The notes: generated by a model from the sequence alone, not told the origin. DNA of 64,000 nt from Vibrio sp. B1FLJ16 (GCF_905175385.1 NZ_HG992749.1:1426001-1490000), one strand, 5' to 3'; shown: positions 27,923 to 38,331, numbered from the stretch's first letter. Numbers and translations: made by a program.

Positions 27923-29188
27923 ATGGATATTTTCAAAAAGCAGGAATCCAATGTACGCTCATATTCAAACAACTTTCCAGTCGTATTTCGTAAAGCGAAA
28001 GGCTGCTGGCTGGAAACAGAACAGGGCGAACGCTATTTAGACTTCCTTGCTGGCGCGGGATCTCTGAATTACGGACACAATAACCCAGTACTTAAGCAAG
28101 CGTTACTTGAGTACATTGAAATGGACGGTATTACGCACGGTCTGGATATGCATTCAGAAGCGAAAGCGTCATTTCTTGAAGCATTAGATAACTACATTCT
28201 TAAGCCAAGAAAGCTGGATTATAAAGTTCAGTTTACAGGGCCGACAGGCACCAACGCAGTAGAAGCCGCTTTGAAACTGGCTAAAAAAGTAACGGGCCGC
28301 AGCAGTGTTGTTGCCTTCACTAATGGTTTCCACGGTTGTACCGCTGGCGCATTAGCTGCAACTGGTAACCAACATCATAGACAGGGCAATGGCTCGAGCT
28401 TACACAACGTAACGCGTCTTCCGTTTGAAGGTTACGCGGGTGTTGATGGTTTGGCGCTGTTTGAAGCAATGCTGAACGATAACTCAGCTGGTATGGACAA
28501 ACCTGCCGCTGTGCTACTTGAAACCGTACAGGGCGAAGGTGGCTTGAATGTAGCATCAAACGAATGGCTGCAGCGCTTGAGCAAAATTTGTAAAGCCAAT
28601 GACATCCTTATGATTGTCGATGACATTCAGGCCGGCTGTGGCCGTACAGGTACGTTCTTCAGCTTTGAGCCATCAGGTATTCAGCCTGACATCGTTACTC
28701 TGTCAAAATCTATTGGTGGCTATGGCTTACCAATGGCCGTTGTTCTTCTGAAACCAGAGCTTGACCAGTGGAAGCCGGGTGAACATAACGGTACGTTCCG
28801 TGGTAACAACCATGCGTTCATTACTGCTGCTAAAGCGCTAGAAATCTACTGGGCTAATGAAGATTTTGAAACTCACATTAAGCAGTGTTCAGAGAAAGTA
28901 AGCATCATAATTAATCGTTGTGTGCGCCGATTCCCACAGATGTTCGTGCAGAAAAAAGGTCGCGGCATGATGATCGGTATTGAATGTATTAATGGTGACC
29001 TTTCCTCTGAAATCGCTAAAGCGTGTTTCGATAACGGAATGGTGATTGAGACAGCAGGCCCAGACGATGAAGTGGTTAAGTTTTTCTGTCCTCTGACTAT
29101 CAGTGAATCAGAGTTAGAGCAGGGACTGAGCATTTTTGAAAATGCAGTTGAAAGCATTGCTGCTAAACACTTCAAACAAGCATCTTAA
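27923..29188 (+). CDS. ectB: Diaminobutyrate-2-oxoglutarate aminotransferase
   Basis: A 421-residue class III PLP aminotransferase that turns aspartate semialdehyde into L-2,4-diaminobutyrate using glutamate. Markers are FLAGAGSLNYGHNNP near residue 42, VDDIQAGCGRTGTFFSFE, and the PLP lysine in LSKSIGGYGLP. It lies 34 bases after ectA in the same operon. Confidence 0.95.
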   Translation: MDIFKKQESNVRSYSNNFPVVFRKAKGCWLETEQGERYLDFLAGAGSLNYGHNNPVLKQALLEYIEMDGITHGLDMHSEAKASFLEALDNYILKPRKLDYKVQFTGPTGTNAVEAALKLAKKVTGRSSVVAFTNGFHGCTAGALAATGNQHHRQGNGSSLHNVTRLPFEGYAGVDGLALFEAMLNDNSAGMDKPAAVLLETVQGEGGLNVASNEWLQRLSKICKANDILMIVDDIQAGCGRTGTFFSFEPSGIQPDIVTLSKSIGGYGLPMAVVLLKPELDQWKPGEHNGTFRGNNHAFITAAKALEIYWANEDFETHIKQCSEKVSIIINRCVRRFPQMFVQKKGRGMMIGIECINGDLSSEIAKACFDNGMVIETAGPDDEVVKFFCPLTISESELEQGLSIFENAVESIAAKHFKQAS

Positions 29189-29203
29189 TAAGGAAAATTA
29201 ATA

Positions 29204-29590
29204 ATGATCGTTAGAACACTTGAAGAGTGTCGCAACAGCGAGCGACGTGTAGTTTCAGATACTTGGGAAAGTGTCCGTATGTTGTTGAAAGATGACAAAA
29301 TGGGTTTTTCTTTCCATATCACGACCATTTACGAAGGTACTGAAACTCATATCCACTATAAGAACCACTTAGAATCTGTTTTTTGTATGAGTGGTGAAGG
29401 TGAAATCGAAGTGGTTGGAGGGGAAACTTACCCAATCAAACCAGGTACACTGTACATCCTGGACAAAAACGACGAGCACTACCTAAGAGCATACAAAAAC
29501 AAAGAAATGGTAATGGCGTGCGTATTTAATCCACCTATCACAGGTGCTGAAGTACACGATGAAAACGGCGTGTACCCTCTTGTTGACTAA
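29204..29590 (+). CDS. ectC: Ectoine synthase
   Basis: A 128-residue cupin enzyme that closes the ring of N-acetyl-diaminobutyrate to make ectoine. The cupin metal region reads [20 protein letters not shown], and the C-terminus [20 protein letters not shown] is typical of EctC. It is 15 bases after ectB. No ectD hydroxylase follows, so hydroxyectoine is not made from this cluster. Confidence 0.95.
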   Translation: MIVRTLEECRNSERRVVSDTWESVRMLLKDDKMGFSFHITTIYEGTETHIHYKNHLESVFCMSGEGEIEVVGGETYPIKPGTLYILDKNDEHYLRAYKNKEMVMACVFNPPITGAEVHDENGVYPLVD

Positions 29591-29678
29591 TGAACAGTCA
29601 CTGTGAGGTGGTTTCCACCTCACATTTCAATTCTCTCTTCTTTGTTACTTTTATAATTACCAATTAAAAAGGCTTATC

Positions 29679-31103
29679 ATGACTTTTACCGTAGAAAAAA
29701 TCGGCGGTACTTCAATGACAGCATTTGATGCTGTTCTCGATAACATTATTCTTCGTCCCAAATCTCCATACAACCGTATCTTCGTTGTATCGGCTTACGG
29801 CGGCATGACCGACGCGCTATTAGAATGTAAAAAAACCAGCAAGCCGGGAGTATACCAACTGGTTGCCAAACGTGATGACAAATGGGAAGAGGCGTTAGCA
29901 TACGTAGAGAACCGTATGCTACTGACAAACGAGAATATTTTTGCCGATCCGATGAACCGAATCCGAGCAGATAAGTTCATTCGATCACGTATCTCTGAAG
30001 CAAAAAATTGTATCGCCAATATTCTGGAAACTTGCCAGTACGGTCAGTTTTCATTGCGCCACTACTTACCGCAAATTCGTGAGTTCCTCTCTTCAATTGG
30101 TGAAGCACACAGTGCTTACAACACTGCGTTGAAGCTGAAAAACATGGGTATCAATGCGAAATTTGTTGACCTGTCTGGCTGGGACACTCAGGAGCCAAGA
30201 ACTTTAGATGAATCAATTAGTGAAGCTTTTGCTGATATCGATGTATCTAAAGAGCTTCCAATCGTTACTGGCTATGCATACTGCAAAGAAGGGCTGATGC
30301 ATACCTACGATCGTGGCTATAGTGAGATGACGTTCAGTCGAGTAGCTTCGATTACTAAAGCTAGCTTAGCGATCATTCACAAAGAGTATCATTTAAGCTC
30401 AGCTGACCCACGTGTTGTAGGCCCAGAGAAAGTACTTCCAATTGGCAGTACTAACTACGATGTGGCTGACCAACTTGCCAACTTAGGTATGGAAGCTATC
30501 CATCCAAATGCGGCGGCTGGGTTACGTGAAAGTGGCATCGAACTGCAGATCAAAAACACATTTGAACCTGAGCATGAAGGTACGTTGATTTCGTCTGGTT
30601 ACCGTCCGGATGAAGACAAGGTAGAGATTATTGCGGGTAAAGAAAAAGTGTTTGCTTTACATCTGTTTGATCAAGCGATGGTCGGCAAAGTTGATAACGT
30701 GAGTTATGAGCTGATGGAAATCATTTCTGATGCACACGTGACCCTGATCGGTAAAGAAATGAATGCCAACTCAATTACTTACTACCTTGGTGGCAATGCT
30801 GATAGCTTAAACAAAGTGCTGTACAAAGCAGAAAAGCGTTATCCAAACGCGTCTATTAAAGGCCGTATGGTGGCGTTGATCTCGGCGATTGGTTCCCAGA
30901 TCGACACCAATAAAACCTTGGCCAAAGGTGTATTATCATTGATGAACAGCGGTGTAACACCCGTTGCACTCCACTCCTCATTACGCAACGTTAATGTTCA
31001 GTTCGTTGTCAGTGATAAAGAGTATCAACGTGCAATTTGTGCTCTGCATGATGAGTTTTTCGAGCCGGTAGAAAGCTCTGACTCAATCGTTGACGTTGCT
31101 TAG
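29679..31103 (+). CDS. ask: Ectoine-cluster aspartate kinase
   Basis: A 474-residue aspartokinase of the Ask_Ect subgroup found with ectABC. It opens VEKIGGTSMTAFDAVLDN instead of the usual KFGGTS, has the SGWDTQEP and GYSEMTFSRVAS catalytic text, and ends with two ACT domains. These dedicated kinases feed aspartyl phosphate into ectoine synthesis and are thought to escape feedback by lysine and threonine. It follows ectC after 88 bases and is last in the operon. Confidence 0.94.
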   Translation: MTFTVEKIGGTSMTAFDAVLDNIILRPKSPYNRIFVVSAYGGMTDALLECKKTSKPGVYQLVAKRDDKWEEALAYVENRMLLTNENIFADPMNRIRADKFIRSRISEAKNCIANILETCQYGQFSLRHYLPQIREFLSSIGEAHSAYNTALKLKNMGINAKFVDLSGWDTQEPRTLDESISEAFADIDVSKELPIVTGYAYCKEGLMHTYDRGYSEMTFSRVASITKASLAIIHKEYHLSSADPRVVGPEKVLPIGSTNYDVADQLANLGMEAIHPNAAAGLRESGIELQIKNTFEPEHEGTLISSGYRPDEDKVEIIAGKEKVFALHLFDQAMVGKVDNVSYELMEIISDAHVTLIGKEMNANSITYYLGGNADSLNKVLYKAEKRYPNASIKGRMVALISAIGSQIDTNKTLAKGVLSLMNSGVTPVALHSSLRNVNVQFVVSDKEYQRAICALHDEFFEPVESSDSIVDVA

Positions 31104-31138
31104 TGTTTATTCACTAGCTATCGCCGACTTATCAGTAC

Positions 31139-31164
31139 AAAAGGAGCCTAAATCAGGCTCCTTT
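31139..31164. terminator. Bidirectional terminator
   Basis: Stem AAAGGAGCCT/AGGCTCCTTT with a short loop between the convergent ask and peroxidase genes. Confidence 0.75.
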
Positions 31165-31179
31165 GTAGTTTGAAGAATA

Positions 31180-32166
31180 TTAGATATTCGGTCTTGCTGT
31201 TTCGTTCGTTGACGGTGGTAAATGGGGTAACGTTACGCGTGGTTGCTCACCCGTTAACGATCTTAAAAACTCAGTAATTTTTCCGGATTCTTCTTTGCTA
31301 AGTTTCTGACCTAGCTGGATGTCAGCCATTACTTCGACCGCTTCTTGTAAATCCCATACCGAACCATCGTGGAAGTACGGATATGTCAGTTCAATATTTC
31401 TAAGAGTTGGTACTTTGAAAACAAACTTGTCGAACTCGTTGCCGGTGATGGCTTTACGACCAACATCAGGGTTATCAGTATCGAAAGGTTTTACTAACCC
31501 CATTTTTTGGTACATTTGCCCGCCTGCTAGAGGGCCACTGTGACAAGCCGTACATCCTTTAGCTTTAAACAGATGATAGCCTTCAACTTGAGCGACAGTC
31601 AGCGCATCGTCGTTACCTTTTAACCACTGATCAAAGGGTGAATTTGGTGTACGCAGCGTTTGTTCGAAAGTAGCGATTGCATCGGTCACGTTCTCCATCG
31701 TGATTTCTTCACTGCCATAAGTCTCTTTGAACCAATTGCGATATTGAGGGATAGATTGAAGAGTGTCGGTCGCAAGTTGGTGAGTGAATGCCATTTCCAG
31801 AGGGTTTTCAATTGGGCCAGCAGCCTGTTCTTGCAGATCTTCAGCGCGCCCATTCCAGAACTGTACAAAGTTCAAATCTGAGTTAAATACGGTTGGAGAG
31901 TTTATCGGGCCAATAGACCACTTGTGACCAATTGAGCTAGGCAGGTTATCTACACCACCTTTCGCAATGTTATGACAAGAGTTACAAGAAATCGTGTTCG
32001 AAGCGGACAGACGGGGCTCGAACCATAAGGTTTTTCCAAGCTCCACTTTCTTTTCATCCAGCCCTGTTACCGGATCTATGACCTTTATCGGTTCGCTTGA
32101 AATACGTTCGGCATATACACCGAATGATAACACTGACAAAATACTCGCTGCTATTACAGTTCTCAT
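31180..32166 (-). CDS. Dihaem cytochrome c peroxidase (CcpA/MauG family)
   Basis: A 328-residue periplasmic protein with a signal peptide of about 19 residues and two haem c motifs, CNSCH near residue 61 and CTACH near residue 206, the arrangement of bacterial cytochrome c peroxidases. Family text such as FWNGRAEDLQEQAAGPIENP and VPTLRNIELTYPYFHDGSV supports this. It reduces hydrogen peroxide using electrons from small c-type cytochromes. It stands alone with GGAAG as ribosome binding site. The 314-base gap upstream (32167-32480) has no recognisable gene and holds this gene's promoter. Confidence 0.9.
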   Translation of the reverse strand: MRTVIAASILSVLSFGVYAERISSEPIKVIDPVTGLDEKKVELGKTLWFEPRLSASNTISCNSCHNIAKGGVDNLPSSIGHKWSIGPINSPTVFNSDLNFVQFWNGRAEDLQEQAAGPIENPLEMAFTHQLATDTLQSIPQYRNWFKETYGSEEITMENVTDAIATFEQTLRTPNSPFDQWLKGNDDALTVAQVEGYHLFKAKGCTACHSGPLAGGQMYQKMGLVKPFDTDNPDVGRKAITGNEFDKFVFKVPTLRNIELTYPYFHDGSVWDLQEAVEVMADIQLGQKLSKEESGKITEFLRSLTGEQPRVTLPHLPPSTNETARPNI

Positions 32167-32480
32167 AATAACTTCCTTTTTACGTGATTCTTGACTCTCA
32201 CTAGTGTGGCGTTCTTCCTAATCGGAACGCTCGGAAGTCACGTTATAAGAATCCTATTCTTGGTTAAAATGCAAAAACTCGATGATTACTATGGTAAAAA
32301 TCGATGTTAAAGAAATAGTTTTTCTTTGCCCTTTGTTGCACCTGTCACCGAAAGTTGATAGAAACGTTTTATTTACAATTCATTAAAAAATGCAATCGGA
32401 TTGATCGTTGATTTAAGTCAATTATAGAAATCAGCTTTTCACTGGTATGTTTCGCCTTTTCTTTCATTCAAAGAGTTGTT

Positions 32481-33422
32481 ATGTCGCAGTCTGCAGCAAT
32501 AAAATCGTTTAGTGAGTATCATAGTGGGGCATTTTCAATTCTGTTTGCCGCAGTGTTATGGGGCACTACAGGAACAGCGGCGAGTTTCTCTGAGCAAGTC
32601 AGTCCTCTTGCTATCGGTGCTTTTGCTATGGGCGTCGGGGGCGTTATCCAGGCGCTGATCTCGCTGCGAAGTATTAAAAACAGTGCATCTCAAATCTGGG
32701 CGTTTAAGCTTCCGTTAGCTATAGGCAGTGTCGCTTTAGCGGTCTATCCACTTGCGTTTTATTCCTCTATGAAGTTGTCAGGTGTGGCTATCGGTACCGT
32801 CATCTCTATCGCCAGTGCACCATTTTTTACAGTATTCATTGAACGTCTATTCGGCACAGGAAAAAACGTCAATAAGATATGGTGGGTGAGTTTCGCATTA
32901 GGTGCGGCTGGCATCGTACTTTTGGTGTTAGATAAAGGGGAAGATGGTTTCTTCACGGCCAGCGATTCTAATTATCTTTTGGGGATTGCTCTCGGGTTAG
33001 TTGCGGGCTTTACATATGCCGGCTATTCCTGCGTGGCAAAGTCTATGATTGACGCGGGCGTTAAATCACAGGCTGCGTTAGGCAGTATATTTGCTGGTGG
33101 AGCGGTGTTCCTGCTTCCTAGTTTGTGGTTCACCGGTGAAAACTTGTTTGCTGGCAGTGTGAACTCTATGGTCTCACTGTACATGGCCATTGTTCCCATG
33201 TGCATGGCTTATCTCGCCTTCGGTTATGGGTTACGCCATGTTCCGGTAAGCAGTGCGACGTTATTAACTTTATTTGAGCCTGTTGTTGCCGCAATACTGG
33301 CGGTTTGGATAGTGGGAGAGAAGATTTCTGTTGTAGGTTGGGTAGGTATAGGTTTGATTGGCGTGTGCTTGATCCTGCAAACGGCAGATACAAGTGGCAC
33401 TAGGGATAAAGGGGCAGTTTAG
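32481..33422 (+). CDS. EamA/DMT-family permease
   Basis: A 313-residue membrane protein with two EamA repeats and about ten hydrophobic segments. The first repeat begins LFAAVLWGTTGTAASFSE and the second YLLGIALGLVAGFTYAGYS. It is distinct from the EamA protein at 2874-3743. The substrate is unknown. It is transcribed alone, convergent with the efflux operon. Confidence 0.87.
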   Translation: MSQSAAIKSFSEYHSGAFSILFAAVLWGTTGTAASFSEQVSPLAIGAFAMGVGGVIQALISLRSIKNSASQIWAFKLPLAIGSVALAVYPLAFYSSMKLSGVAIGTVISIASAPFFTVFIERLFGTGKNVNKIWWVSFALGAAGIVLLVLDKGEDGFFTASDSNYLLGIALGLVAGFTYAGYSCVAKSMIDAGVKSQAALGSIFAGGAVFLLPSLWFTGENLFAGSVNSMVSLYMAIVPMCMAYLAFGYGLRHVPVSSATLLTLFEPVVAAILAVWIVGEKISVVGWVGIGLIGVCLILQTADTSGTRDKGAV

Positions 33423-33462
33423 AGCCCCTTGCGATTGACGATGTTTTGAAACAGAGATTAGC

Positions 33463-34611
33463 TTAAGCTTTTTCTGTCACAACAGGCTTTGAATGTCGAG
33501 TGGCTATCCAATACGCAATACCACCCCAGAGAACAGTCAGTAGCCAAAGTGCCGTCCAGTGTTTAGCCACTTGTTGCCACGTTGCCCCCATTTGATTCAA
33601 AGCAAGAAAGCCTTTGATAGCCCAAGTGCTCGGGCTTAAATCCGCAATCCACAGTAAAGGTGCCGGGATAGATTCTACTGGCCATATAAAACCTGCTAAG
33701 AAGAGTAGCGGCATTGAACTTACCAGAGCGACTAATGTGACTAACTCTCTTCTTGGCAAAAGGTAGCCAAGCCATAAACCCAAGCCACAACAACTTAACA
33801 TAAACGGTAAGAGTAAAGTGAGCAGCTCGGTGGCGTTAGCAATGTGGTTAACACTTAAACGCTCTAAGCTAGCGCCAAAATAGTAGGCGCTAAGCAGATA
33901 ATATATCGCAACGAAAACAAGCGTTCGAACTAGCAATATTGAAGCTGTCGAAACGTTCGACCAGTAACCTCGACCATGACGTTGTGACCCCGTTTGTAAG
34001 CCAACGGCCATGACCAATGTCTGCTGCAAAATCAGCACGAACACGGCAGGGACGACATATTCGATATAGCCCATCGTTGGGTTAAAAGTCGGCTTCATAT
34101 TGAGCTTTATCGCAGAGTAATTGTGACTTGCCATGCTAAGAGGCACACCTTCGATCAACAATTTACTCACTTTCACTTGTGCGCCTAACGCTCCACCTGC
34201 TTGTGCCAAACCTTCCACGACGGTGCCATACACCAGAAAGTAAGACGCATCAGCGGCGTAGGCCAGCGTGGGACTTTTACCCAGGAGCAAATCTTTATAG
34301 AAGTGCTCGGGAATCACCAGAAATCCTGTAATGTCACGGTTGAGAAATGCCTGTTTCGCGTCTTCTATGGTATGGAGCCTAGAGACAATTTTAACCTGTG
34401 GTGTCGCGTCGACCATGCGTTCTAATGTCAAACTGGTTTGGCTGCCATCCAGATTGACGATCGCAATTGGCTGCTCTCTTGGAGTTTGTTGTGTATAGGG
34501 TAGCGGGTATAAGAAAGAGTAAAATACCACTCCACCGAAAACAGTAAGCGTGACGACAGGGTTGGTAAAAACAGAGCGAATCTCCGCTTTAATCAGTTGC
34601 CAGAGTGTCAT
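33463..34611 (-). CDS. ABC-2 type efflux permease (second subunit)
   Basis: A 382-residue permease of the ABC-2 superfamily (YhhJ/YbhR type). It has one N-terminal membrane segment, a periplasmic domain of about 150 residues, and five hydrophobic segments in the C-terminal half (for example FAGFIWPVESIP). It overlaps the preceding permease gene by four bases. No ATPase gene is found in the operon, so either a distant ATPase serves it or it works differently. Confidence 0.85.
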   Translation of the reverse strand: MTLWQLIKAEIRSVFTNPVVTLTVFGGVVFYSFLYPLPYTQQTPREQPIAIVNLDGSQTSLTLERMVDATPQVKIVSRLHTIEDAKQAFLNRDITGFLVIPEHFYKDLLLGKSPTLAYAADASYFLVYGTVVEGLAQAGGALGAQVKVSKLLIEGVPLSMASHNYSAIKLNMKPTFNPTMGYIEYVVPAVFVLILQQTLVMAVGLQTGSQRHGRGYWSNVSTASILLVRTLVFVAIYYLLSAYYFGASLERLSVNHIANATELLTLLLPFMLSCCGLGLWLGYLLPRRELVTLVALVSSMPLLFLAGFIWPVESIPAPLLWIADLSPSTWAIKGFLALNQMGATWQQVAKHWTALWLLTVLWGGIAYWIATRHSKPVVTEKA

Positions 34612-35774
34612 GCATTCTCCCTGTTTTTAACTTGGAACGCCGTGTTCCGGTGTTTACGAATCAAGGCTGAGGTAAGCAGCAAAGGGATAGCGTAACCAAT
34701 CATTGTCCATAATGAACTCATCGATAGAAATGCTGGTGTGCCATAACTTGCTTGGGCGACCTGAACCTCAATGTAGTGGCTGATCGGCAATAGTGAACGC
34801 CAAGTCGTAGCAAGTGTGCTCATATCAGTGACAGGAAAAGTAATCCCCATAAAAGCAAAGCTGGGTGCAGTAAACGCTCCGGCGAAACTCATCGCACGAG
34901 CGGGATCCATTGACAGGAAGAAGAACAGCGCACCCATAATCACACAAGCGATGATAGTGAGCCATTGAGCGATTAAGATGACAACTATACTGCCTTCCAT
35001 TGGCCAGTCTAACAGTACATAAAACCAGTAGAGAAACATTGCTCCTTGCACCATAAATACCGGGATGTACTTGCTTAAAATGGAGGCGAGTTGTAAATAC
35101 GGTTTATCGCCTAAAAGCTCGAATCCATTCTTGCATCCATAAAGACGAAAATGTGCAGCGAGGATCAAAATGGTGCTTACCACGATACAGATTTGCCAGA
35201 TTGCAGGTACGATGGCAGTAATCAGAAACTGAGCGTAGTTGGTATTGCGGTTAAACAATGCGGTAATTTGTGTCGAAACGGGGACTGCCTTACCAATAGC
35301 CGCGGCAGTAGTTGTGTTGCCCTTGGCAAGATTCCCCGCAGCTTGTAACTGAGCGTCAAAATAGCCTTGAGCCTGTGCCACGGCAGAGTTAATCAACTTT
35401 GCGACCAGAATATATTGGCTGTTGAAAAACACAGATAGCTGCGGTTGACGGTGTTGTAGAATGTCCTGATCAAAGTTCGGTGGAATGACGGCATAAGCGT
35501 ATATCTGACCTTCAATCATGGCATTTTTAGCTTCAGTTGCTGTTGTGTAATGGTAATCGACCGCCAGAGTCGAAGAGGCGTCAAGAGATTGGATTAACTT
35601 ACGTGAAAGTTGAGAGTGCTCTACATCCACGACGCCAATCGGCAGATCGCGGGCAATACCAGCAGAGAACACTCCCCAAATAGTGACAGCGAGTAAAATG
35701 GGTATCCAGGTTAAGCACGATAATAGCCATTTGTCGTGCCTTAGGATTTGCCGTTGTGAAATATGATTTGTCAT
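34608..35774 (-). CDS. ABC-2 type efflux permease (first subunit)
   Basis: A permease of about 388 residues with the same plan as its downstream neighbour: an N-terminal membrane segment, a periplasmic domain (about residues 40-190) and a C-terminal membrane bundle. ATG 35774 (MTNHIS) is chosen; an upstream TTG at 35786 is in frame but less likely. It lies 22 bases after the HlyD-type gene. Two such permeases would form the heterodimer of a tripartite pump with the TolC and HlyD homologues of the same operon. Confidence 0.85.
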   Translation of the reverse strand: MTNHISQRQILRHDKWLLSCLTWIPILLAVTIWGVFSAGIARDLPIGVVDVEHSQLSRKLIQSLDASSTLAVDYHYTTATEAKNAMIEGQIYAYAVIPPNFDQDILQHRQPQLSVFFNSQYILVAKLINSAVAQAQGYFDAQLQAAGNLAKGNTTTAAAIGKAVPVSTQITALFNRNTNYAQFLITAIVPAIWQICIVVSTILILAAHFRLYGCKNGFELLGDKPYLQLASILSKYIPVFMVQGAMFLYWFYVLLDWPMEGSIVVILIAQWLTIIACVIMGALFFFLSMDPARAMSFAGAFTAPSFAFMGITFPVTDMSTLATTWRSLLPISHYIEVQVAQASYGTPAFLSMSSLWTMIGYAIPLLLTSALIRKHRNTAFQVKNRENA

Positions 35775-35796
35775 AACATCAACCAACTACAACGGA

Positions 35797-36777
35797 TTAC
35801 AGTTCAACCACAACACTCATGCCCATGCGCAGTTCTGGCTCTGGTTGAGTCGGTCGGGCTTCAACTTCAAAAGTACGTAGATCAAACCCTTTTGCCGCAT
35901 CGGTTGCGCGCCATGTTGCGAAGTCTCCCATAACGGCAACATGCATGACTTTGAACTCTACTTTTTTGTCGAGTGCGGGCAAGTAGGCGTTGAAGGTTGT
36001 GCCTTTAGTGAAATGTTTGAGGAGATCTTCCCGGACATTGAGTGTCGCCCAAGCGTCTTGGGTATCTATAACCGTAACAACGGGAAAGCCTTGGGGTGCG
36101 AGTTCGCCACTTTGTAGCAGAACCTGAGAAACTTCACCATCAAACCAACTATGGATCTGCGTGTCTTTCACGTAGGCTTCAACTTCTGCAACCGCGCCGG
36201 ATGCCATGCGTGCTTTTTCGGCCGCTGCGATTTTAGTTTCGCTGCGTGCGCCTTCTTTCGCCATTTCGTACATTTGCAACGCCGCACTTTCTGTGTATTT
36301 TGCAGCTTGCCACTGTGTTAACGCCTCATCACGTTTTTGCTCCGCGACGACACCATCTTTGTAGAGGTTGTTTACCCGGTTATAGGTTTTCTGCATTAAA
36401 TCTGCCGCCGCTTTGGCTTTTAACCATTGATCTTTTGCCGCTTGGATCTGTTGTTCACGTGCACCTTTTTCTGCCTCCTGTGCTAATGCGTCTGCGGCTT
36501 TTTCACCTGCTTTTGCCTGTTCTAATTTAGCTTCTATCTCAGGGCTGTGGAGCGTGAAAATAAGCTGGCCTTTTTCAACCTCGTCACCTTTACGCACCAA
36601 TACTTCGTCAATCCGACCAGGGACTTTTGAAGAAATACTGTACTGCCGCGCTTCAATCAAACCTTGCAAGCGAACAGGCTCTGGCTGATAGGCACGATAA
36701 AACTGGTAACCAATCCATGAGGCAACACCCACAGCGCAAAGTGATACTAAAACGGGTTTTAATGATTTTGCAGCCAT
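35797..36777 (-). CDS. HlyD-family periplasmic adaptor
   Basis: A 326-residue membrane fusion protein. One membrane segment near residue 10-27 is followed by a split lipoyl domain (EARQYSISSKVPGRIDEVLV and the later DTQIHSWFDGEVSQVLLQSG), a long coiled-coil hairpin (about residues 75-190), and a beta-barrel domain. It joins the inner-membrane permeases to the TolC-like outer channel. It follows the channel gene after three bases. Confidence 0.88.
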   Translation of the reverse strand: MAAKSLKPVLVSLCAVGVASWIGYQFYRAYQPEPVRLQGLIEARQYSISSKVPGRIDEVLVRKGDEVEKGQLIFTLHSPEIEAKLEQAKAGEKAADALAQEAEKGAREQQIQAAKDQWLKAKAAADLMQKTYNRVNNLYKDGVVAEQKRDEALTQWQAAKYTESAALQMYEMAKEGARSETKIAAAEKARMASGAVAEVEAYVKDTQIHSWFDGEVSQVLLQSGELAPQGFPVVTVIDTQDAWATLNVREDLLKHFTKGTTFNAYLPALDKKVEFKVMHVAVMGDFATWRATDAAKGFDLRTFEVEARPTQPEPELRMGMSVVVEL

Positions 36778-36780
36778 GAC

Positions 36781-38196
36781 TTAATTTACCTTTTTAGATG
36801 TTGAAGATGGGGTATAGGCAGTGTTTCGATATTGTTTGAAGCTGTCGATCTCACTACTTAGTGCCAATAACTTAGTTAAGGAGATCAGATAGCGGAACCG
36901 TGCAGCTGAACGTTGAGTCTCGATACTGGCGACATAAAGCTGGGCGTCGACGACATCGAGAGAGGACGACAGCCCTTGAGTGAACGCTTTTTCACGCAAG
37001 TGCAGATTCTCATTTGCGAGAGCGATGCTCGATTCCAGGCCTTGTACTTCGTCAATCGCTTGTTGCGCTTCGAGATAGGTTTTCTGAACCAACAGCGACA
37101 AATCTTGTTTGGCCTGCGATTTAAGTGCATCCACCTGGGAAACCACGCTTTGTGCCGCTTTCACTTTTTCACTTCGGCCACTAGATTCAATAAGAGGAAC
37201 GCTGACACCAACGCCGACTAGCCAGTCGGGTTTCATTTGGCTCGCGAGTGAGTCGTCTTCATAAAGACTGTAGTCACCGTAGAGGTAGACTTCTGGGTAG
37301 TACTTACCCTTTTCGGCCTTTATCAAGCTGGAAGCTTGCTTATGCTTTGCCTCAAGAATATCGAGACCGGGGTAGGTGAGTATGGTTTGATCGATAAATG
37401 CACTCAGTGGAGGAAGGTGATCGTTAATGAATAACGTTTCTGCTGGCTCGACAGGATCATTTTGCGCTAGGAGCTTCCCGAGCGCTGCCTGAGCGATGGC
37501 TAAATCGCTGGCGGCTTTGCGAGTTTCAACCGAGGCTTTATCTAAAGAGGCTTCTGCCTGTAATCGTTCTACTCGTGCAATCTGCCCTTGCTCTTCCATT
37601 TTCAGTGCAAAATCACGGTGTTTTCTAAGACCTTGCTCAGCTACCTGACGAGTGGCTAATACCTCTTTTGCTAGCACGACAGAAAAGTAGTACTTGGAAA
37701 GGTCTTCAAAGCGAGCCTGTTGTTCCATCATTAGCTGGCTTTTGGCTTCTTCAGTTTTTCCTTCGGCAGCAGACTGAGCGGCTGAAATACGTCCACCCGT
37801 AAAAATCGGCCAGATAGCACGTATGGAAGAGGTGAAAATGTCCCTTTCGGTGATGGTGGAAGTCGTACTACCTAAAGTGCTTAGTATGCCTTGAAAGGCT
37901 GGTGGAACAGCAATTTCTGCGCCAGTACTGTCAATTATCTGTTTGCCCGATAGTGTTACGTCGGTGTCTAGGCGAGTATAACTGGCGCCAAGCGTAACCT
38001 GAGGTAAACTGAGATTTCCTGTCGCTTTCTCTTGATATTGGTAATTCTCGACGTTAGCGCGTTGAGCTTTTATAGAGTAATTATTTTCCAATAACAATTG
38101 CCATGCATTGTCTAAAGTAATTGGAGCGGAATGACAGGCAAATGAGATTGAGCTACTGATGAGGCTAACTATCCAAAACTTTCCAGGTTGTTTCAT
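36781..38196 (-). CDS. TolC-family outer membrane efflux channel
   Basis: A 471-residue outer-membrane factor with a signal peptide of about 23 residues (ending CHS-A) and two homologous halves rich in helical coiled coil, as in TolC. The conserved ALGKLLAQNDPV and the later KAFTQGLSSSLDVVDAQ segments mark the two repeats. It is first in a four-gene operon with adaptor and two permeases, giving a dedicated tripartite pump. Confidence 0.88.
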   Translation of the reverse strand: MKQPGKFWIVSLISSSISFACHSAPITLDNAWQLLLENNYSIKAQRANVENYQYQEKATGNLSLPQVTLGASYTRLDTDVTLSGKQIIDSTGAEIAVPPAFQGILSTLGSTTSTITERDIFTSSIRAIWPIFTGGRISAAQSAAEGKTEEAKSQLMMEQQARFEDLSKYYFSVVLAKEVLATRQVAEQGLRKHRDFALKMEEQGQIARVERLQAEASLDKASVETRKAASDLAIAQAALGKLLAQNDPVEPAETLFINDHLPPLSAFIDQTILTYPGLDILEAKHKQASSLIKAEKGKYYPEVYLYGDYSLYEDDSLASQMKPDWLVGVGVSVPLIESSGRSEKVKAAQSVVSQVDALKSQAKQDLSLLVQKTYLEAQQAIDEVQGLESSIALANENLHLREKAFTQGLSSSLDVVDAQLYVASIETQRSAARFRYLISLTKLLALSSEIDSFKQYRNTAYTPSSTSKKVN

Positions 38197-38331
38197 AGTG
38201 GCTACTTTTAATAGAGTAATAGCTCTAATATAGAGGAATAATTACACCGTGTTAAGAGGGAATTGAGGAGAAAGTCGTGTTACAACAGCGCCCCGTCTAT
38301 TGGAATAACAGGGCACAAAAGTGTTACAAGT

